A stretch of 64,000 nucleotides of DNA from Arcicella rigui (GTDB lineage: Bacteria; Bacteroidota; Bacteroidia; Cytophagales; Spirosomataceae). The stretch lies in NCBI RefSeq assembly GCF_034929435.1, contig NZ_JAYFUM010000017.1:1-64000 (forward strand), in the 5' to 3' direction. The position numbers and the translations under genes are program-made. Of this stretch, positions 41,982 through 50,118 are shown one piece after another; within the stretch, counting starts at the first letter, position 1; each line of letters begins with the position of its first letter. The notes beneath the pieces are model-generated. The model did no database searches. It saw only the letters and a list, made by a program, of their open reading frames with translations, and was not told where the DNA came from.

Positions 41982-42365
41982 ATGAAAAACCTTCTTTCGA
42001 TTTTTATCATTCTTACTTTTATCTTAATTTCTGCTTGTTCAAAAAATGAAGAAATTAATGCCGAAAGTTCTGATGACGCAAAGCTTGCTCTTTTGGCAGC
42101 CGACATCGAGAGTTTTGCACAGAATAAAGCTTGTGCAGGCAACGACTGCAAGGCAATGGCGATGGGTTCGAAACCCTGTGGTGGCCCTACGAGGTATATC
42201 ATCTATTCTTTATCAAAAGTAGATGAAAAGGTATTGGCTGAAAAAGTAAAAAATTATACAGATTTACAAAAAGAGATTAATCTAAAATACAATCGTGTTT
42301 CAGATTGTGCTTTCCTGATGCCTCCAAGTGTAGATTGTGTAAATGGCTTTTGTACTGCGAAATAA
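41982..42365 (+). CDS. Small Cys-rich lipoprotein of unknown function
   Basis: The 127-residue product starts with a lipoprotein signal (MKNLLSIFIILTFILISAC). The mature part has six Cys (KACAGNDCKAM, SKPCGG, SDCAFLM, VDCVNGFC), likely three disulfides. Segments such as CGGPTRYIIYSLSKVDEK recall a small family of Bacteroidota lipoproteins, but I cannot name it. It starts 8 bases after the previous gene in the sigma-factor operon. Confidence 0.75.
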   Translation: MKNLLSIFIILTFILISACSKNEEINAESSDDAKLALLAADIESFAQNKACAGNDCKAMAMGSKPCGGPTRYIIYSLSKVDEKVLAEKVKNYTDLQKEINLKYNRVSDCAFLMPPSVDCVNGFCTAK

Positions 42366-42401
42366 TAACTTAAAATCTTAAAGCCCTTTGGGTTGCTCAA
42401 T

Positions 42402-43700
42402 ATGAAAGGCTCTTTAATTAAACTATTTTTATTGATAGGTTTTACGTTTGTTTTGGCATCTTGTAAGGATAATTGCCAACAAACTACTACTTACAGAGGT
42501 ACTGAATCGGTACTTATTACTTTAAACGAACTCAGAAGTAGTATAAAAGTATTGCCAGCTCAGGATTTAGAAAGTCCGGGCAAGATTTATGTAAAAGATA
42601 ATTTTCTGTTTATCAATGAATTAAAAAAAGGTATCCACATTATTGATAACAGTAATCCTTCTGCTCCACGGGCCCTTGCTTTTGTTAAGATTTTGGGCAA
42701 TATCGATATGGCAGTAAAAGGCAATATCCTTTATGCCGATAGTTACACCGATTTTGTGGCACTTGACATCAGTAATCCGAATGCCGTAAAAGAAATTTCA
42801 AGAGTAAAAGATGTTTTTAATTATGGTACAATTGATGGCATTACTTGGAATTTCAATACGAACGACCAAACCATTTATGATGCTAAATGGAAATGGTACA
42901 CTACTACACAAGAAGTAGCTTGCGAAAACCAAATGGTTTATTATGCCCAGTACGATAAATTCGCTTTAGCAAATGCATCAAGTTCATCAAGCTCGTTCAG
43001 TGCTTCAGGGGTTTCTGCGAACAGTGTTGGAAAGTCTGGTTCTACGGCAAGATTTGCTATTGTAGATGATAACCTTTATGCCGTAACGCAAGACGAAATG
43101 AAGCTTTTTAACCTGAGTACTCCTGAAAAACCTACAAAAGATGCTTCTATTAAATTGGGTTTTGGTATCGAAACCATTTTCCCATACAAGGATAAATTAT
43201 TTTTAGGAACAACCACTGGAATGCAAATCTGGGAAAATTCAAATCCTAAAGCTCCAACGTACTTGTCTCGCCTCGACCACGTGCGTGCTTGCGACCCCGT
43301 TGTTGTTGAAAACGACATTGCTTACGTGACACTTCGCTCGGTGAGTAATTTTTCTCGTTGCGGTGCAGCCATCGCTAATCAATTAGATGTGATTGATGTA
43401 TCGAATCCAGCAGTACCAACCTTGAAAAAAACATATCAAATGGATAGTCCTTATGGCTTGGGCATTGATAAAAATCAATTATTTATTTGTGAAGGAACAA
43501 ACGGCTTGAAAACCTTCAATGCCACCGACCCAATGAATATTACCCAAGTACAGCAGTTTAAAGAAATGGATACTTTTGATGTAATTCCACTCAACGGAGT
43601 ATTGATGTTGATTGGTAAAGATGGTTTGTATCAGTATGATTACAGCAATCCGAATAATTTGAAATTGTTGAGTAAAATGTTGGTTAAAAAAACGAATTAA
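42402..43700 (+). CDS. LVIVD-repeat lipoprotein (beta-propeller type)
   Basis: From the ATG at 42402 the 432-residue product has a lipoprotein signal (FVLASC). It is followed by repeated LVIVD-type motifs such as GIHIIDNSNPSAPR, FVALDISNPNAV, MQIWENSNPKAPTY and LDVIDVSNPAVPTL, spaced as propeller blades. A Ser-rich linker (about residues 193-212) interrupts the middle. LVIVD proteins are cell-surface or envelope proteins of unknown biochemical role. Part of the sigma-factor operon; the following barrel gene starts 15 bases downstream. Confidence 0.85.
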   Translation: MKGSLIKLFLLIGFTFVLASCKDNCQQTTTYRGTESVLITLNELRSSIKVLPAQDLESPGKIYVKDNFLFINELKKGIHIIDNSNPSAPRALAFVKILGNIDMAVKGNILYADSYTDFVALDISNPNAVKEISRVKDVFNYGTIDGITWNFNTNDQTIYDAKWKWYTTTQEVACENQMVYYAQYDKFALANASSSSSSFSASGVSANSVGKSGSTARFAIVDDNLYAVTQDEMKLFNLSTPEKPTKDASIKLGFGIETIFPYKDKLFLGTTTGMQIWENSNPKAPTYLSRLDHVRACDPVVVENDIAYVTLRSVSNFSRCGAAIANQLDVIDVSNPAVPTLKKTYQMDSPYGLGIDKNQLFICEGTNGLKTFNATDPMNITQVQQFKEMDTFDVIPLNGVLMLIGKDGLYQYDYSNPNNLKLLSKMLVKKTN

Positions 43701-43715
43701 TCCAAACACGATAAC

Positions 43716-44333
43716 ATGAAAAGTATTTTCACATTCCTCTTCTGTTTCATACTTTCGGTGGCTTATTCACAAGAAAAAGTAAGTTTTGGTAAAAACTTAA
43801 AAAACAGATTTGTTAATTATACCGAATTTGGCGTTTTGTTTGGTAGAGGTTATCAGATTACGCCAATTAATTACAGTTATTATAGTTATCCCGTAAAAGC
43901 CAGTGCCAATATTAGTTTTCAAACTTTTAATGGCGTGAAGGTCTATAAAAATTTGGCGGCTGGTATTACCGTTGGGGTAGATTGGTATAGTACTCAGCAG
44001 CTTATACCAATCTCTTTGGGAATAAGAAATTCATTTGGTGACAGCAGCAACAAAAAAGTAAAAACTTTTGCGGGCATTGATGCAGGTTATGGCTTTACAT
44101 GGCTAAGTACTGGCGATACCGAATATCAGAAAACAAGAGGAGGCTTGGCTTTGAATCCAATGGTTGGTTTGCTGATTCCAACGGGCGGACAAGCGAATTT
44201 TACGCTAAGTATTGGCTATAAATACAATGCCTTTCAAACAGAGACTTATTCTGGTGCTGGCGATTATTCGTATTACAACAGAATTGATTATAGCTTGAAT
44301 AAAATGTCGGTGAAATTAGGAGTAAACTTCTAA
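43716..44333 (+). CDS. Outer-membrane beta-barrel-like protein
   Basis: The 205-residue product has a signal peptide (cleavage after SVAYSQ) and amphipathic strands throughout, ending in NKMSVKLGVNF, a C-terminal aromatic as in outer-membrane barrels. GLALNPMVGLLIPTGGQANFTLSIGYKYN is typical of the small barrel families of Bacteroidota. It closes the sigma-factor operon, suggesting that the operon builds an envelope structure under ECF control. Confidence 0.75.
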   Translation: MKSIFTFLFCFILSVAYSQEKVSFGKNLKNRFVNYTEFGVLFGRGYQITPINYSYYSYPVKASANISFQTFNGVKVYKNLAAGITVGVDWYSTQQLIPISLGIRNSFGDSSNKKVKTFAGIDAGYGFTWLSTGDTEYQKTRGGLALNPMVGLLIPTGGQANFTLSIGYKYNAFQTETYSGAGDYSYYNRIDYSLNKMSVKLGVNF

Positions 44334-44350
44334 GGGATTTGTTGTTAAAT

Positions 44351-44388
44351 AAAAATAGCCACCCAATTTATTTGGATGGCTATTTTTT
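44351..44388. terminator. Bidirectional terminator
   Basis: AAAATAGCCACCCAA pairs with TTGGATGGCTATTTT (one mismatch) with A and T runs outside. It lies between the convergent barrel and merC genes. Confidence 0.85.
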
Positions 44389-44403
44389 TGAAGTAAAAAA
44401 TCC

Positions 44404-44787
44404 TTAACAATTACAGGTTTTTACTTTAGATTTCCAGTTGATATAATAAGCCGAAGCAATTAATAAAGCTCCTAAACTTCCAGTAATAAACTCAAAATGG
44501 TCTCCCAGCCAAAGTACTTCAATAAGCTTAATTACTAAGCTTCCAATCAGAAGTAAAAGCGGAGTTGTATTGAAGTGTTTTTTATAATCTATCCACAAAA
44601 TCACGCCTGCCAATACGATACTTCCACCAATAAACCATAATTCCCAAGTATGGTTAGCGATTAAACTTCCACCCAAAAACGGAATAAGCGTAATTAATAC
44701 TGGCGTAGCAATGCAGTGTATTGCACAAAGAATAGAAAGATAAAAACCAACCTTCTCTATTTTCAAAGTATGATGAGTATGTTTCAT
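44404..44787 (-). CDS. MerC domain membrane protein
   Basis: From the ATG at 44787 (MKHTHHTLKIEK) the 127-residue product has four membrane segments and the MerC motif SILCAIHCIATPVL (two Cys in the first segment). It ends in a Cys pair (KTCNC). An ATG at 44799 is an alternative; the longer frame from 44856 would run through the likely operator. MerC transports mercuric ion in resistance operons, but stand-alone Bacteroidota copies usually lack mer partners and may deal with zinc or another metal. A palindromic GTTGCA-type element lies just upstream. Confidence 0.85.
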   Translation of the reverse strand: MKHTHHTLKIEKVGFYLSILCAIHCIATPVLITLIPFLGGSLIANHTWELWFIGGSIVLAGVILWIDYKKHFNTTPLLLLIGSLVIKLIEVLWLGDHFEFITGSLGALLIASAYYINWKSKVKTCNC

Positions 44788-44799
44788 TGTTGTAATCAT

Positions 44800-44832
44800 G
44801 TTGCAAAAATACAACAATGCAACGGTATTGCA
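44800..44832 (-). promoter_or_regulatory. Possible metal-regulator operator upstream of merC
   Basis: TGCAACGGTATTGCA (44818-44832) is a near-perfect 6-3-6 palindrome, and GTTGCAA (44800-44806) adds a half site. Fur/Zur-family operators have this kind of dyad symmetry, and the position 13-45 bases before the ATG suits repression. No regulator gene is in the window, so the assignment is inference. Confidence 0.45.
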
Positions 44833-45084
44833 AATAAATAAGCCTTTTATTTTCAAACTTCAAGCTTGGAATTGACTTTATAACGAAAATTTTAGTTTAA
44901 ATATTTTTGTATTAATTTATTTTAACTAAATTTATAGTTTAAAATGTGTGATTAATAAATATATACAATTTTAGAAAGGTTTATTTTTTTGTTAAAAAAT
45001 TGATAATTAGCAATTTAAAATCATTCTTTCAAATTGCTAATTACAAGTTTCTCATCATTAATATTTTAATTCAATACATTACCA

Positions 45085-46227
45085 ATGGCTAAACTGATTA
45101 ATATTTTATTGATTTTATGGATCTGTGCGAGTAGGGCAGAGGCTCAGACGGATGCAGATGTTCAGATGTTGATGCGTAATCATCAATTTGAGAAAGCGAT
45201 AGTTCGCCTACAAAGTTGTGGTACTATTTCTTGCCGTTTAGATTTGGCTTACTGTCAGGTTCGGCTTGGAAAGATAAAAGAAGCCATTGATAATTTTCAG
45301 ACGATATTATCCCAAGAGCCAACCAATACTCAGGCTATGTTGGGTTTGGCTAATCTTTATGAAAAAAGTAGCAAGCTGTATCAAGCAAAAAATGTTTATC
45401 AATCTCTTTTGAAAATAGATTCACTCAACGCTTATGTGCATAGGAGTTTTGCAACGCTATGCCAAAGGCTCAATCAAGACTCGCAGGCAAGAGAATATTT
45501 GAAGAAATCCATTTCTTTAAATGCCAACGATGTGGAGAGTATCGTTGAATTGGGGAAATTGTATTTAAAAATTGATAGTGTACAACAAACCAAAACTTTA
45601 ATCAAAAAAGGTATCTTTTGTGATAGCTCCTATATTCCGGCTTGGCAACTGAATGCAAGAGTAAACTATCGTGAAAGTAATTTTAAAGAAGTACTTTCTT
45701 CTATTAAAAAAACAATGGCTTTGGGCGATACTACCTTGGGCTTTCAGCAATTGTTAGGATATTCTTATTTTCATCTTGATAGCATTTCGCAGGCAATTAC
45801 TTGTTTCGAGCGAGTATTGGTGGTTGAAGATGCCTCAGAACCTGTGTTTTATTACCTTGGTTTGTGTTATATAAAGTTGAAAGAAGAGGATAAGGCACTT
45901 CAATACTTTCAGCAAGCCATAAAAGCGGGTTTGTCAGAAGAGTTGCCGAAGTACTACGAGCAAATCGGATTTATAAATGAAGTAAAGTCAAGATATGGAA
46001 TTGCTTTAGATGCTTATGAAAAAGCTTTTGAGTACTCTGAGAAAGATGATTATTTATATTTAATTGCCAGAGTAAATGATTGGAAATCAAAGAATAAAGA
46101 AAAAGCTGTAAAACTTTATGAGCGTTATCTTTCATCAAAAAGTAAGAAAAATGTTGCCTACATTACTTTAGCGACGACAAGACTTAAAGAATTGGAAGCC
46201 AGTAAAGATGCAAAAGTAAAACGGTAA
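45085..46227 (+). CDS. Secreted tetratricopeptide-repeat protein
   Basis: The 380-residue product has a signal peptide (MAKLINILLILWICASRAEAQ) followed by TPR-like units through most of its length. Clear units are LDLAYCQVRLGKIKEAIDNFQTIL, AMLGLANLYEKSSKLYQAKNVYQSLL and VFYYLGLCYIKLKEEDKALQYFQQAI. It is a protein-interaction scaffold of the periplasm or outer membrane; partner unknown. Its last codons and stop lie inside a perfect 20-pair hairpin. The 228 bases upstream are AT-rich with no convincing gene. Confidence 0.88.
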   Translation: MAKLINILLILWICASRAEAQTDADVQMLMRNHQFEKAIVRLQSCGTISCRLDLAYCQVRLGKIKEAIDNFQTILSQEPTNTQAMLGLANLYEKSSKLYQAKNVYQSLLKIDSLNAYVHRSFATLCQRLNQDSQAREYLKKSISLNANDVESIVELGKLYLKIDSVQQTKTLIKKGIFCDSSYIPAWQLNARVNYRESNFKEVLSSIKKTMALGDTTLGFQQLLGYSYFHLDSISQAITCFERVLVVEDASEPVFYYLGLCYIKLKEEDKALQYFQQAIKAGLSEELPKYYEQIGFINEVKSRYGIALDAYEKAFEYSEKDDYLYLIARVNDWKSKNKEKAVKLYERYLSSKSKKNVAYITLATTRLKELEASKDAKVKR

Positions 46228-46253
46228 CTGAAAAGTTACCGTTTTACTTTTGC
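46210..46253. terminator. Perfect 20-base-pair hairpin overlapping the TPR stop codon
   Basis: GCAAAAGTAAAACGGTAACT (46210-46229) pairs perfectly with 46234-46253 around a GAAA loop. The TPR gene's TAA (46225-46227) is inside the left arm. It lies between convergent genes and may terminate both, but there is no long T run. Confidence 0.7.
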
Positions 46254-46282
46254 GGTACGAATTGGAAAGTCGTAGTACAGCT

Positions 46283-47215
46283 TTATTCTGCTAAAAGTTT
46301 ATCGTAAATACTTTTAGATACTTCTAAAACTGTTCCGTGGCGAAGTCCTTTCGGAAAACTTACTTGGTCTGAAACATCTTCCCAAGTTTTGAAATCTTTA
46401 GAACGTACAGCTCCATACTTATGGTCGATGTATTTATCGAAATACACATAAGTATATTCGCCAATTTTTATGCTTGTTGGCCCTTCTGCCCAATAATTTC
46501 CTGTGATTGGAGCGGATACTTCTATTGGAAATGGACCTTCTGCTTTTTTAGAACGAGTAATTCGGATATTTTTTTCGGCAGGTTTAGGATTTTCGTTTTT
46601 CACAAACATATAATACCATTTTCCATCTTTCAGAATGGTAGCGTCAATCGCACTAAAAGTAGGATTGAAAAACATTTTCGTTTCACTGAAAGTCTTGAAA
46701 TCTGGCGTTTTTGTGTAGTAAATACGGTGGTTTAAACCTTTTTCTCTTTCAGATTCTGCCACGTCCGAGTGTCTGCCCGGAATAGTGGTTGCCCAGAAAA
46801 TCAAATAGTTTTTGGTTTTATCGTCATAAAAAACCTCAGGAGCCCAAGCGTTTTTGGCGGTGGGTTCATGTTCCATTACTGGAATGGCTTCTTGTTCCGA
46901 CCAATTGATTAAGTCTGTTGATGAAGCGTAGCCAATGATTCTATCATTCCAGCCACTTGTCCAAACCATTCTAAAAACACCATCTTTGCCCTGAATGATA
47001 CAAGGGTCACGCATGAGTTTGTCTTTTCCAACATTGGGTTTCAAGAAAGAATCGCCTCCTTTTAGGGCTTTCCAAGTAATACCGTCGGTACTGCTGGCAA
47101 AATGCAGACCGTCTTGCCCGTTATCTACAAAGTAAGAAAATAGGAATACTTTGTCTTGGGCTTGTCCGAAATGAACTACACAAAGTAATAAAAATAAAAC
47201 GAAGTACTTTTTCAT
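46283..47215 (-). CDS. Secreted glycoside hydrolase family 43-like protein
   Basis: The 310-residue product has a signal peptide (cleavage after VVHFGQAQ) and a five-bladed propeller pattern. Motifs are MRDPCIIQGKDGVFRMVWTSG, AKNAWAPEVFYDDKTKNYLIFWATT and YWAEGPTSIKIGEYTYVYFD, with candidate catalytic acids in RDP, APEV and AEGP. GH43-type enzymes act on arabinan, xylan or related side chains. It lies 4 bases after a HAD phosphatase gene, suggesting a small sugar-use operon. Confidence 0.85.
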   Translation of the reverse strand: MKKYFVLFLLLCVVHFGQAQDKVFLFSYFVDNGQDGLHFASSTDGITWKALKGGDSFLKPNVGKDKLMRDPCIIQGKDGVFRMVWTSGWNDRIIGYASSTDLINWSEQEAIPVMEHEPTAKNAWAPEVFYDDKTKNYLIFWATTIPGRHSDVAESEREKGLNHRIYYTKTPDFKTFSETKMFFNPTFSAIDATILKDGKWYYMFVKNENPKPAEKNIRITRSKKAEGPFPIEVSAPITGNYWAEGPTSIKIGEYTYVYFDKYIDHKYGAVRSKDFKTWEDVSDQVSFPKGLRHGTVLEVSKSIYDKLLAE

Positions 47216-47219
47216 ATTT

Positions 47220-47870
47220 TTAGAGGTTTAGCACTTGTTCGATGCTAAGAGTTTGGTAATCTTGTAAAAAAAGTTTGATATTCGAGAAAGCCGAAAATTC
47301 TTCTTGCTGATGGGTGGTAGTTAAGATAATTGTTTTACAACCAGCCACTTCTGAAGTTTTTGCTCCCGTTGGTGAATCTTCAAAAACGATACATTTTTCT
47401 AAAGAAACGCCCAATTCCTTCGATACTTTTTCAAATACTTCTGGGTTGGGTTTTCCACGATTTACTAAACCTGAATGTATAACCGTAGTGAAATAATGGC
47501 GAATGTCCAGATTATCTAAAACGAAATCTACGTTTTCGACAGGTGCAGCACTACCGATACCCAAAGGAATGTTGGCAGCTTTGGCTTCATCCAAAAATGC
47601 TTGAAGTCCATCAATTAATTTCAATTCGTCTTTGAATACTTCACGGTACTGTGCTTCTTTTTCAAAAGACACTCGGTAGCGTTCTTCGGGTGTGAAGCGA
47701 TTTGGAAAAAGGCGTTCAATGATTTCCTCATTTTTGCCGTGACAACGTTCTTTTACTTCTTCGAGGCTCAAGTCAAGTCCTAATTCTCGTAATTTCAATT
47801 GCCAAGCACGATGATGAACCATCATGTTGTCAATCATTGTGCCATCCATATCAAAAATAAATGCCTGCAT
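47220..47870 (-). CDS. HAD family phosphatase / beta-phosphoglucomutase-like
   Basis: From the ATG at 47870 the 216-residue product opens MQAFIFDMDGTMIDN (nucleophile Asp8 and acid Asp10). It has the cap domain with KERCHGKNEEIIERLF, motif II in IGSAAPVENV, Lys in RGKPNPEVFE and VFEDSPTGAKTSEVAGCKTI. It resembles beta-phosphoglucomutases and sugar-phosphate phosphatases (YcjU/YniC type). An 18-residue longer frame upstream lacks support. Likely cotranscribed with the GH43-like gene. Confidence 0.88.
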   Translation of the reverse strand: MQAFIFDMDGTMIDNMMVHHRAWQLKLRELGLDLSLEEVKERCHGKNEEIIERLFPNRFTPEERYRVSFEKEAQYREVFKDELKLIDGLQAFLDEAKAANIPLGIGSAAPVENVDFVLDNLDIRHYFTTVIHSGLVNRGKPNPEVFEKVSKELGVSLEKCIVFEDSPTGAKTSEVAGCKTIILTTTHQQEEFSAFSNIKLFLQDYQTLSIEQVLNL

Positions 47871-47971
47871 AAATGATGTTGTTATATGAAAAAGGGTATT
47901 TTTAGAAATGTGTAAACCTAACACGATTTATTGAATACAACAAAATACTTATATAAGTTTCTTGCAAAATA

Positions 47972-48013
47972 AAAGAGCAACAGCCAAAGAAATGCCCTTA
48001 GCTGTTGCTCTTT
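47972..48013 (-). terminator. Terminator of the 42-residue lipoprotein gene
   Basis: AAAGAGCAACAGC (47972-47984) pairs perfectly with GCTGTTGCTCTTT (48001-48013); the minus strand continues into a T-rich tail. Confidence 0.85.
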
Positions 48014-48043
48014 ATAAAATGGTTTTACTATTATTGTTGATAA

Positions 48044-48172
48044 TTAGTTTCTTCCTTTATAGCTTGGTTTGTCGATACTTGTGCTTCCATAAGCAGGACA
48101 ATTGTTTCTTCTTGCACATGATGCCAGAGATAAAACGGCTACAAAACCAATGATGATGCTTACTTTTTTCAT
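48044..48172 (-). CDS. 42-residue small lipoprotein
   Basis: A very short gene encoding a lipoprotein: signal MKKVSIIIGFVAVLSLASC with a clear lipobox, then a mature tail of 24 residues beginning ARRNNCPAYGSTS and ending SYKGRN. It is supported by the signal, a start ATG, and its own terminator 31 bases past the stop. Very small Cys-containing lipoproteins with CPAYG-like tails recur in Bacteroidota, but no function is known to me. Confidence 0.8.
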   Translation of the reverse strand: MKKVSIIIGFVAVLSLASCARRNNCPAYGSTSIDKPSYKGRN

Positions 48173-48274
48173 GCTTAAAATTTGTATGTGAGTATTATGA
48201 AAGCGAATTCTTTGAGTTAAATTACGAAAAAAAACGTAAAATATTGTTTGTCAAAGAATTAATTTTCAAAGGAT

Positions 48275-48382
48275 TGAGTATTCGGCTGTCGGATTTCGGG
48301 CATCAGATTTGAACAAAAAGTTTCATCATAACGCCCACGTTAAAACACTCCTCATTCCGCACTCAAAACTCAGCACTTAAAA
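48275..48382. repeat. Repeat-rich gap before the arginine decarboxylase stop
   Basis: 48279-48312 belongs to the CGGCTGTCGGATTTCGGGCATCAG word family. 48344-48379 (ACTCCTCATTCCGCACTC...) is the reverse-sense relative of the GAGTTTTGAGTGAGG tracts at 978 and 9855. No terminator hairpin was found at this gene end. Confidence 0.5.
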
Positions 48383-48385
48383 AAA

Positions 48386-49867
48386 TCATTGTTCAACAAG
48401 CGATAAATTTTCAGCTAAAGTCATGTCGTCTTGACTAAGGATAAAAACTTTTTCGTCTTTATCGTCTTTTTCGCCATAACCCAAAATCGTCATCATTCCT
48501 TCTTTTCCTTGTTCGTCGGCAAAAAGGCGAGTTGTAATCGTTCCATTTTCTAATCTGTCCACAATTACGTGTTTTGGAGCAGGAATCAAACAGTGCTGAA
48601 TACCGCCATAACCGCCCAAAGATTCTTGATAAGCACCTGTGTGGAAGAAACCTACAAACTGGCGTTCTTGTCCTTCTTCAAAAATTGGCAAGTACAAATC
48701 TGAACTGTGGGCTTCGGTATTATAGAAATCCATCGAGTCGCAAGTAAGTCCGCCTAAATTCACTTTTTGGTAAGGACTTCCCCAGTTATTCACTGGCAAC
48801 ATGATGTATTTCTGGTTCATTCCCCACGAATCTGGCAATTGAGTAATGAAAGAACCATTAATCATGTACCACAATTCTTTATCGTTCTGTAATTTTTGGT
48901 CGATGATTTCGTATAAAACTGCACCACTTTCGCCAACCGTATAAGAACCAAATTCTGTAAACAAATTCGGAACAGGAACGTTACTTTTGTTGCAAATCCA
49001 TGAAATTGATTCAACGATTTCGTCAATCATTGCTTGATAATCATAATTGAATTGCAATGAAGTTTGGATTGGCAAACCGCCACCTAAGTCGATAGAATCT
49101 AATTCAGGACAAACTTTTTTCAGTTCGCAATACTTATAAATAAAACGGCTCAATTCCGACCAATAATAGGCACTATCTTTAATACCTGTATTGATAAAGA
49201 AGTGTAGCATTTTTAATTTATAACGTTCGCTGTTTTGGATTTTGTTTTTGTACAAATCCATTACATCTGAATAACGTAAGCCCAAACGAGAAGTATAAAA
49301 AGCAAAGTCTGGCTCTTCGTCGGTGGCAATTCTGATACCCAAATTTACGGTTTCAGTTGTTACAAATTTATCGTAAAAGTCAATCTCTTTAAGGTTATCT
49401 AAAATTGGAATACAATTAAAGCCTTCGTTGATTAACTCGCTGATATACTGTGTGTAAAGGGGTAATTTATAGCCATTGCAAAGAATATAAGTAGATTTAG
49501 ATAACTTATTTTCTCGGTATAAATCACGGATGATAGAAATGTCGAAAGCAGAAGAAGTTTCAATGTGAACATTGTGACTCAGAACCTCCTCAACAATAAA
49601 CTTAAAATGAGATGATTTTGTACAATAACAATAAGTGTAATTCCCCTTATAGTTGTACTTTTTGATGGCGTTCTTAAACATCCTTTTGGCATTCTCGATA
49701 TGCTCGCCAACTTTAGGTAAGTACGTAATTTTCAAGGGTGTACCATATTGCTGGATAATGTCCATGAGTGGCACATTATTGAACAAAAGTTCATTGTCTT
49801 GGTCAATGTTGAATTCCAAAGTTGGGAACTCAATGGTTTGGTCAATTAGGTCAATGTAATTTTTCAT
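48386..49867 (-). CDS. Biosynthetic-type arginine decarboxylase (fold III, PLP-dependent)
   Basis: The 493-residue enzyme of the Orn/DAP/Arg decarboxylase group 2 family converts arginine to agmatine for polyamine synthesis, judging by closest Bacteroidota annotation. The PLP Lys is in YTYCYCTKSSHFKF (near residue 84). The glycine-rich loop LDSIDLGGGLPIQ binds the phosphate. GGLTCDSMDFYN supplies the active-site Cys/Asp, and FFHTGAYQESLGGYGGIQH is near the C-terminus. It is shorter than E. coli SpeA (about 660 residues), as is usual in this phylum. A DAP-decarboxylase-like activity cannot be excluded. Confidence 0.85.
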   Translation of the reverse strand: MKNYIDLIDQTIEFPTLEFNIDQDNELLFNNVPLMDIIQQYGTPLKITYLPKVGEHIENAKRMFKNAIKKYNYKGNYTYCYCTKSSHFKFIVEEVLSHNVHIETSSAFDISIIRDLYRENKLSKSTYILCNGYKLPLYTQYISELINEGFNCIPILDNLKEIDFYDKFVTTETVNLGIRIATDEEPDFAFYTSRLGLRYSDVMDLYKNKIQNSERYKLKMLHFFINTGIKDSAYYWSELSRFIYKYCELKKVCPELDSIDLGGGLPIQTSLQFNYDYQAMIDEIVESISWICNKSNVPVPNLFTEFGSYTVGESGAVLYEIIDQKLQNDKELWYMINGSFITQLPDSWGMNQKYIMLPVNNWGSPYQKVNLGGLTCDSMDFYNTEAHSSDLYLPIFEEGQERQFVGFFHTGAYQESLGGYGGIQHCLIPAPKHVIVDRLENGTITTRLFADEQGKEGMMTILGYGEKDDKDEKVFILSQDDMTLAENLSLVEQ

Positions 49868-50118
49868 CCTACTGCGAAAAGCATAAATGCGGGGTTTTGA
49901 TTAAAATACTTTTAACTTCGTGGCTACTAACCACCTTGTTTTTTTATGTAAATATACTTTTTGATTGTTGTATATAAACGAAAAGCTACAATAAAAAGCG
50001 TGCAAAAGTGCAATAAAAGTATGACCTTTGCAAGCATAAAAATTGGATATATTCAATATTTAACGTTCCGTTTTTAGTTTTAGTTTCTACGGAGAGATCT
50101 TTCCGTAAAATTGGTTTC

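Noticed and set aside
47962..48153. 63-residue plus-strand frame with a hydrophobic middle
   Set aside because: It overlaps a perfect terminator and the convincing minus-strand lipoprotein gene, so it is an antisense shadow.
49868..50118. Regulatory RNA upstream of mpl
   Set aside because: The 251-base gap shows only AT-rich DNA and no stable or convincing structure by eye.
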